A stretch of DNA of 64,000 bases from Flabesymbios commensalis. Lineage: Eukaryota > Annelida > Polychaeta > Terebellida > Flabelligeridae. The notes below the pieces were generated by a model. That model did no database searches and was not told where the DNA came from. It saw only the letters and a list, made by a program, of their open reading frames with translations. Below are positions 1-13,550 of the stretch, one piece after another. Location: contig OZ024908.1 in the NCBI GenBank assembly GCA_964017125.1, forward strand, positions 78,928,919-78,992,918, in the 5' to 3' direction. How positions within the stretch are numbered: the stretch's first letter is position 1; the number at the start of each line of letters is the position of its first letter. A program made the translations under genes and the position numbers.

Positions 1-506
1 TAGACAACAGGTCGTAGCTTAGTAGACATCTTCACTCCAACCCAACATCCAGTAAGCCACACGACACGACGACGTAATATTCTGCAGCTGTGATTAAATA
101 TGACATAAAATTGTAATGATAATGAGCTTCTTAATAATAATAAAATACAGTTTTAAACTAATTGCATGTATTAGCTGTATAAAAATATTAAACAAAAAGT
201 TACAGATCATAAATCTTTTGAATACAATAAAAGCTGCTATGAGCACAGACTTTTATGAGCAGCCAACCTCCTATGGGAGGTCACTTGACCATTGCCAACA
301 AGGCCATTATGTATACAGATGAACCTCCTATGGGAAGCCACCTGTCTTGAAAGGCCACTTTTCCTCTGTTTCAAAGGTGGCTGCTAATAGCAGGGTTTAG
401 TGCATTTCATTTTGGCAATAACACATTAAAATATAGAATTTGTTGAGGAATATTTATGTTTGGTAAAATTTCAATCATGGTGAAAAAAGATGTCTGCCTT
501 TCTTAC

Positions 507-3500
507 TTTGGATGTGTATTCTGCAGCTCGTCCAGCAAATGACTACTAAACCACACGTCAAAATCTACTTCATCATAAAAATCAAAGGATGCCAGTCCAA
601 GAGCATTGTACACTAAAGAAAACGGGAAAAAATATTGCTTAATCCTTGCTGCTGGAACCACATAATACGGTTTCTAGCATGTTTTAGATATATGGAAATA
701 TTATTAAATTTGATAAATAGTTTTGGTATATGTTTCATTAATCCAATAATTCAATAATGGAGATGGTTTTTTTTAATAAAAATATTTTCGTCATTTGGAG
801 CTGAAATTTGAATGAATGAAAATAGAATTGAATAATTCAGCATCACAGGGTTAATAGACATTACACCAATTCACAATCACTATAATTATGATAGCTGTAG
901 GTGATACCTTCAAAAATTATTGCAGTCTTGCAGTTTTTAGCTATGTTTAAATAATTTTTTTATAAACAATATTATCTCTGATTTTCATATTTCTTTAAAT
1001 TTTGTTTGAAGATTCATTGTCTATGTGAATTTGGTCAGGATTTTCTCAAACTGAATGATCTACTTTAATAGATTCATTCATATATATATCAATGCCATAT
1101 CAATATCAGATGGAAGTCGGCATTTGTAAAATAGCTATAAAATCCATCTGAACACCATAAAGTTGAAAAAATTGTCATTCTGTCGGCAATATTCACAAGC
1201 CAACATATGTTTTTTATCACTGTTTTAAAAATATTTTAAAATTCCTCTAAATTGCACTTATTCCTCATTTTTTACGGTTGATTTGTTCAAATAATATTAT
1301 GCATTACTAACTATGGAAGTCAGATAGTGTGTTCCTCTTAACATTTGTGCCAGGGGGGGTAAATCGGTCGCAATTATTCTCCACCAATTTCTATTATTTC
1401 CCAAAACCCGCCGAAGATAAAATTCCACAATATTTCCCGATTGCCAGTACAATATATCCTACCTGCGTCTTTACGTAAAACAGCTTCCAGATTAGAAGGG
1501 TCAATTGCTGATTGATATTCTGTGACTAGTTGAAGAATGAGTGGTGTAACTGTGCTCCGGAACTCTTTTAGTAAGGTTAGATACAGGTTCTCTGTACATG
1601 GCTGCAATAAAAAACCTAACTAACTATAAACTTTATGTGTCAAGGAGGTGAATTGTCATGCAACCTGCCACAAAGAATGTATCAGTGTCGAAAGACATGT
1701 GATAAAATTGACTTTTTGTACAGAATGATTGAAATAAATGACACATAAATCTCTTGATTACATTCGAAATGGCTGATTCAAATTTAGACACATGAAGTAT
1801 TGATATAATTTGAGTATAGATATGATAATTCAATATCTCACCCGTAAACTGAATTTCCATGAATCGCCACCCTCATCAGCAGCTAATAAAAAAAGTTTTG
1901 ATAAGCCCTTTATATAATAAATACAACACATAGAGTACACAATACAATATTTATTCAGGTGGCTATGGCACTGAAAAAATAATTGATTTGATACTTTTAA
2001 TTAAGAATAATTAAATAGTTATTGGCTGTTTGACTTGGTTTGATTGCTGCTTCCACAATTAATGACTTACTACAGTCTACTACAAGGCACACTAATTTAC
2101 TAATCATCAGCTCACTGCCAATATTTAAACAGTATTGAAATAATATAGAAGTTTAGCCTGATTCCTCGGGCTTTGTGTTACAAAATGCATGAGTGTAATA
2201 CCTGTAGTAGTCAGGCTCATACTTGGACAGTAAAACATCTTGACTAATTTCAAAATGGGCTTGGATCAGGGAATAGCAGCGGCAGTGATTTATTTGGCTA
2301 GAAATAACTGATTAAAAACGAATTCAGTCGCGATCAGCAGGGGTTAAATTCATCAAAGTGAGCAGCAGAGTGCCCAATACTCGATCAATGAAAATCTTTG
2401 CACTTCATTATTTGGAATAGCAGCCTATGGAAATCAGATAGCAGCCTATGGAACTTCTTTAATGTCAAAAATTGATCGATTATGACATTGGAAGCACTGA
2501 CAGAGAAAACAATATCCCTGACACTGTTCACACAGAACAACAGCTCATACTAACTGCAGATATAAATACACTCATTTAAACAATCTGAGAAATCAGTTAC
2601 CAAAATCTTCTGGGTCAGAATCCCATGTCTGGAGGTCTTCTGCAGTGAGAGGAAAATATTGAAGAATAAGGCGATTTATTATTTCTGTCAACATTTCTGT
2701 TGTGAAAAATGTCATCTTCAATCTCCACGCTTCAAGAGTGGCAGGGTTTTTTGTTTCTGTATTAAAAACATATATCTATATGCACGTCTTCATAATCAAA
2801 GAAGTTAATACTTAGTTGATTGCAAAAATATTACTTCACAGATTATTACAATTGAAACAAATAGTATGTCTAGTATACAGCAGTGACACATTTATAACCG
2901 AGAAATTAAACATGGTATAATCTCTTTTGTAAACATTATAATGATCTTCAATTTGGTGAAAATCTAACTACAAGTAAAAATTGTAATAACATGGCATGAT
3001 TTTTTAAGACAGACAGGTGCCATGACAACACCCTTTCGAGCTGAATAACTCAAATTCACAGCTACCTTACCACGATGTCCGGAAAAGTTTGTATATTGCC
3101 ATTAACTATGGCCATATTTTAATCGACTGTGACATCACTTCTGGTATAGGAGTGAAGTCAATTTTTATTTTACTGTGTACCAAAACCTACTGCAAAATCA
3201 CTTTTTCAAAATTTAACATAGTGGTTGCATGCTTTGGTCTTTAAATTATTGGGTTCAAAAATATGCTACATATATGAAAGTACATACTGAATCAACCAGT
3301 CACACCAGTAGTGCTGCTTGATGTAAGCAATGACAGCTGGATATTACAACTTGAACATAGCATACAAGTAGGGTTCAGGTTCACAAAATGATACTAAACA
3401 TTTATTTTGTCATATATGTGTAGTCATTGTTACTTTTGAAATTTTACTACTTTACTGCTAAATGTAGGCCCCTACAATGGTGATATTTGTCTACTAAAAT

Positions 3501-6500
3501 ATTTATATAGAAACAAACCTTCTATTACTTTGGCGGGTCTATATTTTTCACATCGTAAAATATTTCTCATGATGTTGAAATTGTTGACCAACAAGCGTTC
3601 ATACACTATAACTGCAAAGAATAAAATAAACACAGGTTAGCATTACCAGATTGTTTGCCATCCATCAGAGATAACTAGAATATAGTATTGACTAATCACA
3701 TTTTATTTTCAGTAAATATGATATAGAATTTATATATTTATAATAGTCAATGTATAGTCACATATAAAAAAAAATATTTACCATGACAATCTGGCTGAAA
3801 ATTATACCGAACACAGTATTCAAGGCTTGGTTGTATAAATTGTATGTAATATTCAGGGTGGTATTCTTGTAAATCCAGTAGCTGAAAAAAAATATGTAGA
3901 ATATGTCAAAGATTGGATAATTATTATACATCTATAACAGTTTAACAACAAAAAACATAGTGGTGAGAAAAAATTAGTATAATAAAAACAATTACCAGAA
4001 ATGCTGAAATTCTAAAATATCGCGCACCGCATAGAGTTCATGAGGCCAAAATAGCCCTTCTTTATGCTTGAGACACACATTATGCGCACCCATTAAATAC
4101 CATGCACCTCTAAATATCGCCCATTCCCTCTGTGTTGCAGTTCAGAGCCCATGGTTACTTGCGGGAAAGGCAATAGAATAGCACAGTGGGCCAACATTGG
4201 TTTATTGTCTCCTATTTACTGGGTGTACTGTTTTAATGATGTACCACAATCTGAGACACATTTCCAACATTGAACCAGCATATGCTCAGGCTTGTGTTAG
4301 CCATGCTGCAGGATGATGCGTCCTAATGAGCCGTGTGACAAGGCTACAGTCATGGCATGTGTCATTACGTACAGCATGCGCGCTAACTGACAAAACTACT
4401 GACATTTCACGGGTTGATTGCACGTGAATCAATGATCAGATTAAACAGTTCTCCAGCCATAAATAACGCACATCTCTTGTATACAGCGCAGGCCTTTTAA
4501 AATAAAACGAGGTGCGCTGTATAGTCTGGCAATTACAGTACTTAGAACTTTTTAGGAAGTAAGTGAGACAGCTTGTTTTCAACAAGTTGGAACATGTCAA
4601 AATTTCATATTCAGAAAAATTATCCAGTTTCATTTATAGAATATATCAAGTAAAAATACAAATTTCAAAGAGTTGATGCAGCTACGACAAAAAGATAATA
4701 AAAAATTCTTCAACATATCAGAGGCACATAGTCGTGCTATAGAGGCCACTCACCACTTTTGTCAACAGTGTGATGATCTTTTCTCTCTTTGTCATCAAAT
4801 CTCTCGACACTTGCATATCACATTCTGAAGCAATACATGAATTAAATAATTTAATAAGTCACAAACTTACATAAAATCATGTGTAAACATAATTATTAAG
4901 CACACAAACACTACTTAGTAAAAATACAGTAAATAGGGTAACCACAGAAGATTCAGTGAGTAAGAAGGAGTAGAAATTTCAACTGCATAATTATTCACAA
5001 CATTATAGAATTCCCTGTGATTTATCTGCAGAGAAAATATTCCCACGTTTTTTCGCTGTCTGTGGTTACCCTGGTAAACCCCATTATCTTTGCGTCCCAT
5101 TTAATGTTGCGCCCTTGGTGATTGGGCCTTTCATCGTTAACTTAATGGGACTTACAGTATGTAACACACTTGCACGTAGTCGTAGGATTGCGTCTGTGAC
5201 TCTGGCCCAACATTAAACGAACAGTGGGACAACATGGCATGGGCTATGATTTGCAAAATTACTTTCACCCTAGAATTCAGCGTATTTCAACATGGCGCTG
5301 AGCAAGAGATATTATAGCCACATCAAGGTCCGGCAGTTTTGGTCCATGTAATGGGAATCAATTTTATTGTATTTTTTAAGTACCATGTGTGAAAATTGTA
5401 TGTGAAATAAATATTAATTCAGTTATGTTTTGATATCAAATGGTTGTGGATATATTCAAGTTTTTCACATATGTCACATTTTCAAGGCCTATATTTTACC
5501 ATTTTCCCACAAAAATGATTAAATAATGATTATCAATTTTATTATTAAAATGCAATAATGCTAATTTTACGCTGCCAAGCACATGTTGGGAGACCCCCTA
5601 CTTAAATGCGTGATATATATGCACTCAGATATCTACAGCTGGTCTATAGAAAAACAAAGACAGTTTGTATCACATTATGTATGGATGTTGGTATGTATCA
5701 AGAGGCCCAAAATGCGGACCTGTATTATACACAACGTCACAGTATCCATGGAACTATACCATTAATTAAATGTAATGTCAACACAGAATATGTTACAAGT
5801 TTCTGTAGATTTTGAACCAAATAATCAAAAACTTGTATGAGAAATAAAAAAAATAAACACCTAAATTTGCATTATAAATATAATATACTATTGCACAGAC
5901 TTGCTTTGATGAACTGGTCGAGCCTTTGAAACACCAGTTTGACGAAGTTGAGAGGGGCTTCAGTGGTCACTGTATCATGGAAACCAAACACCAATAGCTT
6001 CCTCAACACTGAAAACGAAATGCTCACTAATCAATAATTGCATTGAATCAAAAGGATTTGGGTGACAGTCATTTATTAACTATACAAAACGCAAAACGTT
6101 TATTCAGTCAAAATAATGTTATGTTTATTGACTTAAATTGTATTAAATTTGTAACTTTATTATATTATAGTGTACAAAAAATCATAATAGATAGAACAAA
6201 TACTTTCAGATAACTGAAGATGTGTTTTTGCAATGTGAAGAAAGCTGAGGCATCCACATGGCATTACTAAATAATCCAGTGATCACCACATTTGTCGTAT
6301 GATCTACATTTTCTTAATAATTTACTGTTTTATGAGTTTCTTAGATTTGGTGTGACCTATAACAAGGATCCGGGGGGGGGGGGGGGGTCCGCACCCCCCC
6401 ACTCAGCACCACAGGGGGGGATATCTCCCCCTTGTTGGTAAGAAAATTTAAAATATTCTCCATATTTTACTGTCAGTTCAGTTGAAAAAGGCCATTTTAA

Positions 6501-9500
6501 GCACCAAAATTAAGAAACTCTGAATTTTTTTCTCCTGGGGGGGTACCCCCAGACCCCGACCCCTTTTGGACCCCCCCCCCTCTTAAACATTCCTGGCGGG
6601 AACTCTGGAATGTATCATACTTTCACTTTATGAAATCTCATCAGTTCTATAAAGTCTATGTATTAGAAAACACACCGCGTAGATGCTTATAGGTTCTGTC
6701 ACCTAAACAAAACACATATGCAACAGCGACTGATGGTGAACAAGTATCTATGTGACGGGGGATGGTCAATAATTATGTGTGACTATCATATATAATTTCT
6801 AAAGGCTAGACATAAAATGTAGCTCCCTGTATCAGCAGCTGTGTTGTTATGCTTCATTATACCATAAAATTTACATTGTGGTGGACCCCACTCCTGTGGA
6901 CGTTGACCATGCTGCGCATTGCATGCAACTCACAATGTTTACTCAGCTCATCATGACGACCTACTCATTTAATAACATTATTCATACCTCGCTAGTGATA
7001 GGTGTAATACCGAAATTCAGATTTTTTAAAAGTAAGTCCAGGGTTTCCGCCAGAAGGCGGTCCGGGGGGGAGGGTTTGTTAAAGAAAATAAAAATATATA
7101 CACACTTTAGTTATCGTTACAGTTAAAAACAAATTTTCTCCTGGGGGAGGCCCCTCAGACCCCCCACCCACTCAAACATTCCTAGTGCAAACCCTTAAGT
7201 TTAGCTACAGTTAGGGATGACATATACATGTACACAGTATCCATTGCTACTCACCTTTCAGTGATAGGTGGCTATGGTCTAGTTTTTGTAGAGCTGATGC
7301 AACATTGCCAGATTGTAATGCAAGAACAAACTGTTCTGTGGTTGATGTCCATAACGACAGCAGAAACTCAAATATGCTTAAAGTCAGCTGAGATCATGAA
7401 TAGACATCATTGTTAGTATTGAGAAGCAATAAATTAAAATTTACCAACTAATTCACTGCTCGCTAATCTCACCACATTTTTTTAAAATATCTATTAAAAA
7501 TTTGAAAAATATTATACTTGATTACAAAAAAGATGTGAAAATAAAAAACTTATCTTAACCATTAAAGAACTACATTAAAAAAAAATTCACCTACATGAAG
7601 TTGTGTCGAGGTACACTGTACGTTGTACTACTGTGACACACTACTTCAAGTGGGTAAAAATTACTTACATTTGTACAATAGGAATCAAGACATATACCAA
7701 TCTAACAATTTTATTGCTCATTTATCCTTCGTTTTTTCTTGTTTAAAGATTAAATAAAAATCCTCAAAATGGCTATAGATAGGATTAGCACTTTAACCCT
7801 TGAAGCGCTGAAATCTTTTTGTAAAATCCATGGAAATCAAAGGGTTTTTTTCAATTTGAAATTATCATGAATGTCTTAGTCAGGTCTTCCCGATTCATTT
7901 GAATACCTATGTTATGGGTATATACGGCCATTATAATTATGTTTACTCTTACAGTGTGGGGATCGACTTTAGTCGACAGATTCTGACGACTAAAGTCGAT
8001 CCTCGCACTGTAAAGGTTAAGCATATCCCACAAAGTATTTTTAGACTACTGGGGGTGCTTTCATTTTACTCATACTAATCTCCAAACAAAATTTTAATTA
8101 GAAAAATTACATTAAATAGGCCAAAGCATCAGGAGATAATTTGAAGTCAGGAAATATTTTTAAAGATACATAAAATTTGTATGCAGCAAGAAAAATAAAT
8201 CTTTCACCTGTTCAAATATTTTCCTATCAGCAAGAAGTCGCTTTGAAGCGAAGGTTTTTACAACATGATGAAGTGTCAGTAATGCTCTTTGTTGAATCAA
8301 AATATCATTGAACTTGACTGCTTCTAGTAGCTGTGGTATTAGTTCTGGCCAATACCGCGGACAATCCAGTCTGGAAATTTTTCCTATCAGTACTGCCAAT
8401 TGAATAGCTATCTGTCAACACAAAAAACACTTTGCACGCAACATGTAGTACATACTACAGAAACCATATTGACTAATTTGCTTTTTCATTGTAGGAATAT
8501 TTAGCATTCAATTTGTATGTTTTAGACTACCAGTGTTTCATCTAGGATTAAGAAGGGGCATGGTGTTACCTATCATTAGGGGCACCTAATTATGCAACAC
8601 AGGCGCCATGTTAGTTTTTTTCTATCCCCCCCCCCCCCCCTGTACAGAACCTAGACGGATCAACTAAGTATGTATAGACCTTTTCAGGCATTACATCACA
8701 GGACATTTGCATTGGGAAAAAATAGACATTAAATTAATAAGTGTCTACCTGATTGACTGGTTCATCAAATTTTGCTATAAGGTGTTGCTTGATTGCCACT
8801 TTCTCTTCTTCACTAATGGCGCTGAAAAAAATGGAAAGTTATCTTAGAACTTTCTGGAGTGTAATAGATGGAATGTACAGCGTAATGACGTAATCATGGT
8901 AATATCCTGATCTCTTGTCGAAAACCCCGCAATATTCATTACGATAATCTTGAGCAGAAAAAAAGAAAACTAATTCTAAGGCCAGACTTTTTTATTATAT
9001 GTCTTACGGGCCCGCCGACATTGAGTTGAAAAAATAAAAATAAAAAAATTATTTTTAATTTTTTTTTTAAAAACCCAACGTGTCAAATAGCAAATAATAC
9101 TTTTTCTTGCGAAAAACTTACTGATTTCACCATGTTTTGCGGTCCTGAGAACCCACACACACAACTATCCGCGGCCTAAAAAAGCTGTCCTGTCTGTTTT
9201 CCAGAGGTCATTCCCAGAAACCCCTCTTACATTTGTCTGATCCACCCCTTCAAACATTCCGCATTTTTAAGATATATCTGAATTTTAATTTTATTTCGAA
9301 TCCCGACATTGCATCCTGGCAATTTCCGACCGTAAAACATATAATAAAAAAAGTCTGGCCCAGTCTAGATTAATTCAGTTGAAAGTATAACAAATCATGC
9401 ACTTGAAACCTATGTATACACATTTAAAATGTTCAAATAAAGAGAAATTGCATTTTAGGGCTTATTTTCTAAAAAATCTGGGGGTCATCTTCTAAATAGT

Positions 9501-10710
9501 CAGATGTGAAACTTATATTATTATAATTATTATTATAGAACTTAGTATATTCAAGATAATAATCAAGAGAAAAAAGGCTTACTTGGGAGCAGTTTTTCTC
9601 CAATAGCGGTCCACCCCATTTTTAAAGTAGACAACAGCTAAAAATCTGACACTTACATCAATGTCATAATTTGAAAATGTTCTCTACAACAGATAAACAT
9701 AAATAGGATAGGTATATATAATATACTGGCTTAAGCAGCAAATTTCATTATGGAGGTAAAATATACTGTAGCTTGTGTAATAGTAAGCCCTTACCATTTT
9801 TCATACTAGCAATTCTATTTTTCAACATATCTTTGAATACATGTACAGCTTTTAAAATCGGGTGTTATCATGATACTGTCAATCGGGTAATATCTATGTT
9901 CCAAAAACACAAATTCACGAAAATTTAAACACAAGAATCTTACGTGATCTACAGTGCTTCTTTTTCGCAAATTTCACAAGCAGGACAAATTCAACAATAT
10001 TGAGAAAATAAATTGTGTTTATTGTGATCACAGTAATTATTTGCATAACAGTATTTAGCAAAATCAGCTGCTCGACGTGCTAACAATATGTTCAGAGCTG
10101 AATAATAAATTATGACAGTGCACTTCTCCGAGAGATTAGCTGTCAACCCGTAGACTGCGGCAAACATTAGCAGCATGTGAGTTTGCCCACTGAGTAATTT
10201 CTGGTGTTTTTTCACCATAAACCATAAGACCAAATGTTCAACTGACATTAAAAACACTTATAATTAGAGACAAATTTTATCAGTTAGTAACTCAAAAAGC
10301 AATTTAGAATTCATTGGGTGACCGGAGTCACCCACAGCGGCAGAGATAGGTGGATTTGGTCGACAATAGTCGCCCATAGTAGTGTAAGGGCTCAGATACA
10401 CAATTAAAATATTTTTTAAATTGGTGAATTCAAGCCTTCACAAAAAGTCCATTAACCAGTAAAAATTGACAAAAATTTAAAAACGCGAATATTACCTGAT
10501 TGACAGTATATATATTCATAGGCTATACCACAGTATTATTGTTTGAAATATAAAAAAACAAAAAAAACCAACAACAAGAGTTGTGTAGAAACCAGGTTGA
10601 GTCTCCCATATTTGAAGCTGTTGCTCAGCTGGCTTTAGAATACTGGCATCCTGACTGCATGCTTGCGTTAATGCCTCAAGTACTACAGAATTTGCAGTTT
10701 CTGTGTCCAT
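507..10710 (-). CDS. IPO11: Importin-11 (partial, N-terminal half)
   Basis: Karyopherin-beta family nuclear import receptor; the vertebrate protein carries cargos such as the E2 enzyme UBE2E3 and ribosomal protein L12 through the nuclear pore under Ran control. Thirteen exons read on the minus strand: 10710-10576, 9683-9583, 8821-8749, 8411-8208, 7387-7255, 6008-5901, 4824-4754, 3881-3782, 3611-3519, 2756-2601, 1882-1842, 1601-1463, 612-507. All joins keep phase and have GT/AG ends. They give about 486 residues that track vertebrate importin-11 from its start (MDTETANSVVLEALTQ, then KPAEQQLQIWETQPGFY, the importin-beta N-terminal Ran-binding region) through SRLDCPRYWPELIPQLLEAV, GGDSWKFSLRPCTE and KDAVYNALGLA. 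The start ATG is placed by this N-terminal match. The last visible exon ends in phase 2, so the C-terminal half of the roughly 975-residue family protein lies left of the window. Introns hold MITEs. The first intron donor (CTT|GTTGTT) is weak, so that boundary is less sure than the others. Confidence 0.93.
4937..5074. repeat. Small inverted-repeat element (IPO11 intron 6)
   Basis: GGGTAACCACAGA at the left and TCTGTGGTTACCC at the right flank about 110 bp. Possibly a very short MITE. Confidence 0.45.
6365..6612. repeat. G/C-run repeat E (IPO11 intron 5)
   Basis: Long runs of G and C (17 G near 6372) with CTCCTGGGGGGGTACCCCCAG and CTTAAACATTCCTGGCGGGAA. A related copy at 7035-7196 has CTCCTGGGGGAGGCCCCTCAG and CTCAAACATTCCTAGTGC. 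Confidence 0.65.
7035..7196. repeat. G/C-run repeat E, second copy (IPO11 intron 5)
   Basis: GGGTTTCCGCCAGAAGGCGG opens it; the CTCCTGGGGGAGG and CTCAAACATTCCTA blocks are shared with 6365-6612. It lies 59 bp below the low end of IPO11 exon 5. Confidence 0.6.
7793..8020. mobile_element. TTAACCCTT MITE family A, full copy (IPO11 intron 4)
   Basis: Starts TTAACCCTTGAAGCGCTGAA and ends in a hairpin with GACTTTAGTCG/CGACTAAAGTC, then TGTAAAGGTTAA. It shares TTGAATACCTATGTTATGGG and GGCCATTATAA with the copies at 25490, 34821 and 43660. Confidence 0.8.
8980..9360. mobile_element. MITE in IPO11 intron 2
   Basis: Terminal inverted repeats of about 35 bp begin GGCCAGACTTTTTTATTATA and end TATAATAAAAAAAGTCTGGC. 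The 381-bp interior is noncoding. The target duplication is unclear. Confidence 0.75.
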
Positions 10711-12812
10711 TTGTCAAGCTATATTTAACCTTTTTTTGAGATAGAAACACACAAAAGATTATATAAAAGTATTGTTGTCACAGTGAAATAAATATGTAAT
10801 TGTTTTAGGTATTATAAATATTATTTTCAAATCTTCTATGGTATTATTAGAAGAAACATTTTGTGTGTCCCTAATTATATTATAATACTATGAAAAATTA
10901 TAATATAATATTATATTATTATATTATAATACTATGGAAAATACACTTAATATTTTACCAGTATTTAGATTATAATTACACGTAAAACTACTTAGTTCTC
11001 ACCATCCGATCACTTTCTGATCTGGTTAAATGTTTTTCACCAATACTATTGAAAATGACAAGAGCTCTGAAATCTGCTTAATTTAAATTGGTAATATGTC
11101 TACTATGTATAACTATCATACTGTATTTCGGTGGGGGTGGGAAAATATTGCAAGACTGAAAGTAATCTGTGGATACCGAGACCAGGTTCAGTAGGCTGCA
11201 GGTGAGGTGACCAGAGAAGCTGTGGGTTTTCCAGGACCGCAGGCACCCGAAAAACAAATACTGTAGATGCTCTGAGATGAATTAATTATCATTTCCAAGG
11301 ACTTTTTCAATAACAAAACTGTTTGTTTCTTTTAGTTAAAAAACTTGATTGAGGATTATCTAAATCATTAATCCATTAATCCACTTTTGAGGTGAATAAT
11401 CTCCAAAATGTTGAATTGTTCTAGACTGTGGTGCAAATTGAAAGGGTGGTAGTGTGAGAATATTGCAAGACTGAATTAATCCGTGGAGACTATGGTGATG
11501 TATAGATCAATGGCATGGCTTAGTTGTTCTTTCACAACACATGATTAATTATCTTCTATTTCCAGTTTAAAAGTATAAGTGAATACTTTTATTATTTCAA
11601 TCACAAAATTGTTCCCAGGACGGAAATCTGTTTGTGGACAGACATTTCCCACCCCTGTATTTCAGAAGTTTTTATTTCACTTCACTGTAAATTTCTGTTT
11701 AGACAATCATATCACGGCAAACACAAGATTTGAAACAATATTGGGCTAAGAACTCATATAGACTGACCCACAAATCTTTCTCAATGCTGGCACAGCCTCA
11801 GAAATGCTGGCGGGTCATTCCATGCCAAATCTTCAGGGGCCTCTTGCACTTCATCTTGGTTTTCACCAATTTTTTACTAATTGTTGTTTATCCATTGAAC
11901 TTGAAATCGAAAAATCCGCAATTTTAGGGCTGTAGCATGGTTAGTTACTGAGATATGATGATTTTAGTGCAGCTGGTAACGTTCAATTTTGCCCAAAAAT
12001 TCCTAGCGTCAAATTTTGGGCCAATTTTTGAAATGTCATATCTATGGAAATATCATATTCTTCATAGATAGGTACATTCAATAAATTTTGAAATTGTCCA
12101 ATAAAATTATGCTGAGCCTTTTATCAAAACTGCCGACATGCTAAAAGAAATATTTGACCACATTCCACAGTTTTCACTAAGCAAGAAAAATGCTGTGCTA
12201 GATCATAATCTGAGCTAAATTATAAAAACTTCCAAAAGATGTCACCTCGATGTTGCAAATTGTTAAAGGGATACAGAATCCAAAACATCACCCAGACACT
12301 TAACTTTTTGAAGCAGGTCCCTGTCCACGAGGGGGTCATGGAAAAAGAAAAAAATTGATGGATTTGCATCCTTATGGCTATGAAACTTCCATTTTTACCC
12401 TCGGTCTGCCCCATGAGATAGCGTGGGCAGGCAAACAAAACTTCAACCTGGAGGTTTTACCCTGGGCAAACCAGTGCAGCCTTCCCCAGGTATCTCAATC
12501 CTTAGAGATTACCACATTGTTCTGTCCAAACGGTCTTAATGATGTCCTCCAGAACTTCACCATAGGGCAGTGGACATAGTCTATCTTCATTTTTTGCATT
12601 TTTTGTTTAAATTAGAAAAATGGCATCATCCGCATGTGTGTAAAAAAATTATCAGAAAGGGCCACAGCATGTGTGTTCCACTTACCTCTACAAGCATTTG
12701 TTACAACAATTATGGAATTGAAGGCGAGAGCTGGCACCATTTTTCGTAATTGCGAGAAATCTAATGATGGGAGCCCCCGGGAAAGGTGATAAAGTGCCAT
12801 TCAAAACAAATA
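10711..12812. other. No gene seen
   Basis: Upstream of IPO11. It must hold the IPO11 promoter, but no convincing core element was found. AT-rich, with a GCGGGTCATTCCATGCCAAA-type repeat word near 11808. Confidence 0.5.
10865..10930. repeat. AT-only palindromic stretch
   Basis: Repeats of TATAATA/TATTATA, with TATTATAATACTATG occurring twice (10877 and 10922). Upstream of the IPO11 start; no promoter element is certain. Confidence 0.6.
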
Positions 12813-13550
12813 GGGTGGTAGTTTCCGCGCACCTAACCGAATACGGCCCACAGCGTGCACAGAATGGACGCGTATGAATATTGTGGGTCGTATTATGATT
12901 GTCTGAGCCACTTCTGGTTTGAAAAAAAAATACTTCTGGGTCGATTGGGAATAGGGATCATAGAGTATTTCAATCTCTTATGTTTCTGGGGGAGTTTTCG
13001 CGCAGTTGAGGGTATTTTCACGCACAATGTGTAACATCTTGGAGACCCATGTTGCATATATTTTTCACTTAGTTTGTTTCCAAATGGATTTAGAATTCGG
13101 AGTGGCTAATCATACGGCAAAGTTATAATGGGCGTCAATGGGAGCCCGTCATTTCGTAAGCGAGGCTGCCCATAGAGTTACATTATAAAGAATCACGTAC
13201 AATTAGCCACTGCCTTTAGAATTCCTTCCGGCACATGTCTGTTTTTATTTCAACCTGATACAACCATCTGCAAAAAAATTATTAAAAAATGTAATTTTAC
13301 TGATTTTGAATTTTAGAAGCAAAAAAACGACATTTTATGGGACTTAAAATAAAAAGGAACTATATTAATGGCGGATGAAAAAAAAGTTTGCCGCGAAACG
13401 ACAAGATTTTCATATACGCTGCATTAAAACACTTGTCAACGAACGAAAATCAAAACAAGATAAAAATGTACAAAACCCTTTAAAAACTAGGGCAAAAAAC
13501 AAACGAGGTGCGCGAAAATACCCCCTGCGCAAAAATCACCTCCACCACCC
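12813..13550. mobile_element. TA-flanked element with short inverted ends
   Basis: Starts GGGTGGTAGTTTCCGCGCAC and ends, inverted, GGGTGGTGGAGGTGATTTTT, with TA on both sides. Variants of TTTTCGCGCA occur near both ends and in the middle (12827, 12993, 13010, 13510). No coding frame recognised. Terminal matching is short, so the call is moderate. Confidence 0.5.

Noticed and set aside
9991-10257. 88-residue minus-strand frame in IPO11 intron 1
   Set aside because: No match to importin-11 or a known transposase; composition is not convincing.
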